From positions 186,001 through 250,000 of the forward strand of contig CAWJVM010000016.1 of assembly GCA_963846315.1 (NCBI GenBank): DNA of 64,000 nt, given 5' to 3'. Position numbers and translations under genes: made by a program. The stretch comes from RPQJ01 sp963846315. Lineage in GTDB: Bacteria; Pseudomonadota; Gammaproteobacteria; Steroidobacterales; Steroidobacteraceae. Under the pieces are notes generated by a model that was not told where the DNA came from, did no database searches, and saw only the letters and a list, made by a program, of their open reading frames with translations. Below, piece by piece: positions 62,674 to 64,000 of the stretch. Positions within the stretch are counted from its first letter, which is position 1, and the number at the start of each line of letters is the position of its first letter.

Positions 62674-62729
62674 CGGGCGAGTGGGTGCTCTGCGTTGCGC
62701 TCGGTCTGCGGACAGGGCCCGGGGTAGGC

Positions 62730-62841
<112 letters not shown>

Positions 62842-62872
62842 ATTGGAGAAACGGGATCATACCATGCCGGAT

Positions 62873-64000
62873 TCAGTCCTTCGGCACCGGCGGTGGACCG
62901 GCCGGGACGTACGGCACGTAGGTCGTTGTGCCCTTTTTCGCCTTGAATTCCGCCTGCACCGCAGCGAGGGCCTGCGGCTGCTCGTAGAGGTCGACCATCG
63001 TGGCCGCGAGCACCTTGGCGGCCTGCACCATGCCCTTGTGGCCGATCGACATGCCACCTGTGGCGACCACCGGCCAGGCGTGCCACGGCGCATCGGCTGG
63101 CGCGGTGGCGACCGAAACGTGAAGCGTCGGGGTCACCCAACTGATGTCCGCCACGTCCGTCGAGCCGCCCTCGAGCTCCTGACCCTCCAGCGGCTTGACG
63201 CCCGGAACATGCCGATCTCTGGCACGCCCGTCGCCTTCTGGATCTGCTTCGCGAAAGCCTGTTCTTCGTTCGTGTACTTGACCGGCCCGAGCAGCAGCAG
63301 GTTGGCATGCAGCAGGCGCGCGCCGGTCTCGTTGACCAGCATGTCCCATGACCCGCCGTCGACTGTCACCTTCGCCGTGGTCTCGGTCATCGCGGCCGCG
63401 CCCTCCGCCACCTTGCGCGTGCGGGCAAGCAACCCTTCGACCTCGTCGCGCTTCCAGTCGCGCAGCCACAGCGAGACCTTTGCATAGGCCGGCACGACGT
63501 TCGGCACGTCGCCGCCGGCGAGAATCACGTAGTGCATGCGGGACGTCGGCTTGATGTGCTCGCGCATCATGTTGATGCCGTGCGTGAACAGCTCGGCTGC
63601 GTCGACCGCGCTGCGACCGTTCCAGGGATCGCCCGCGGCATGCGCCGTGCGGCCCTCGAACTCGATGATCAGGCTGACCATCGCCTGGCTCGACACCATG
63701 TCGGCCTGGGTCTCGTCGCTCGGGTGCCAGGCCAGCACGGCGTCGAGACCGTCGAAGTACCCATCGCGGGCCATGTAGACCTTGCCGCCGACGTCTTCCT
63801 CGGCCGGCGTGCCGAAGAACTTCACCGTGCCCTTGAGCTTGCCGGCCGCGATCTGCTCCTTGATCGCGATCGCCGCGCCGAGGCTCGCCGCGCCGAACAG
63901 GTTGTGGCCACAACCATGACCCGCAGCCCCGGCCGCGAGCGGCTCCTGGATCGGACTCGCCTTCTGTGAAACACCGGGCAGCGCGTCGTACTCACCCATG
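62873..64000 (-). pseudogene. M20 family amidohydrolase (AbgB-like), 5' end outside the window, interrupted by a one-base deletion
   Basis: The visible part starts inside the protein at MGEYDALPGVSQK. It continues with the metal-binding AAGHGCGHNLFGAASLGAA, FFGTPAEEDVGGKVYMARDG and the dimerisation domain. These are features of AbgB-like aminobenzoyl-glutamate hydrolases and related M20 metallopeptidases. After ATGVPEIGMF (ATG at 63210) the frame is lost. The other frame continues PGVKPLEGQELEGGSTDVAD to the stop at 62873. One missing C near 63204-63205 explains this. The C-terminal region GGSTDVADISWVTPTLHVSV is well conserved. Whether the deletion is real or a sequence error is open. Confidence 0.85.

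Overview
The window is a GC-rich, gene-dense chromosomal segment of a gammaproteobacterium, most likely from the Xanthomonadales/Nevskiales/Steroidobacterales side of the class. The evidence is the conserved order hrcA-grpE-dnaK-dnaJ-dapB-carA-carB-greA, nadK-recN, fur/bamE, rnfH-ratA/smpB-ssrA, the secG-tRNA-Leu(GAG) linkage, the tmRNA tag ANDDNYALAA and the presence of hrcA. I see no transposase, integrase, phage gene, plasmid gene or CRISPR array. This is core genome.

Layout. 1-9157: the nuo operon (complex I) on the minus strand, nuoA to nuoK, with nuoK cut by the left edge. 9191-13091: tRNA-Leu, secG, tpiA, glmM, folP (minus). 13092-15710: ftsH and rlmE (minus). 15917-16213: yhbY (plus). 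16224-27406: greA, carB, carA, dapB, dnaJ, dnaK, grpE, hrcA (minus), with a sigma-32 promoter before dnaK. 27525-30223: nadK and recN (plus), then fur (minus) and bamE (plus), rnfH and ratA (minus), smpB and ssrA (plus). 33082-36725: an orphan molybdopterin oxidoreductase and a secreted repeat protein with a GlyGly-CTERM tail. 36848-38758: ABC-F protein YheS. 38905-43680: a tightly overlapping operon of a sugar-type dehydrogenase, an FMN 2-hydroxyacid oxidase, a SulP transporter and a quinone oxidoreductase. 43812-54910: two small membrane proteins, tail-specific protease Prc, an RND efflux operon with two permeases and its own promoter/operator, and a small unknown membrane protein. 54944-56450: an unknown coiled-coil protein and a YqiB-like protein. 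56781-60050: ppsR and ppsA (divergent). 60082-62841: recR, ybaB, dnaX and the SRP RNA gene. The right end holds a partial M20 amidohydrolase.

The most unusual content is non-coding. Four intergenic elements (12919-13091, 15711-15916, 32546-32650, 38759-38904) share one plan: a G-rich left arm of heptamers (GGGGTTA)n ending in GTCGGA, a variable core, and a C-rich right arm starting TCCGACTAACCCC. They fill the space between neighbouring genes almost to the base, touching stop codons, start codons or a promoter. The G-rich strand could form G-quadruplexes. A second, REP-like family (GGGAGAGGT palindromes with a GGTGAGGGT arm) occurs as an inverted pair between carA and dapB, once inside the core of the 38759 element, and once, in frame, inside nuoC.

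Three conserved genes (nuoH, greA and the amidohydrolase) each contain one single-base indel. Otherwise the reading frames are intact, so sequencing or assembly error is the likely cause, but this cannot be proved here.
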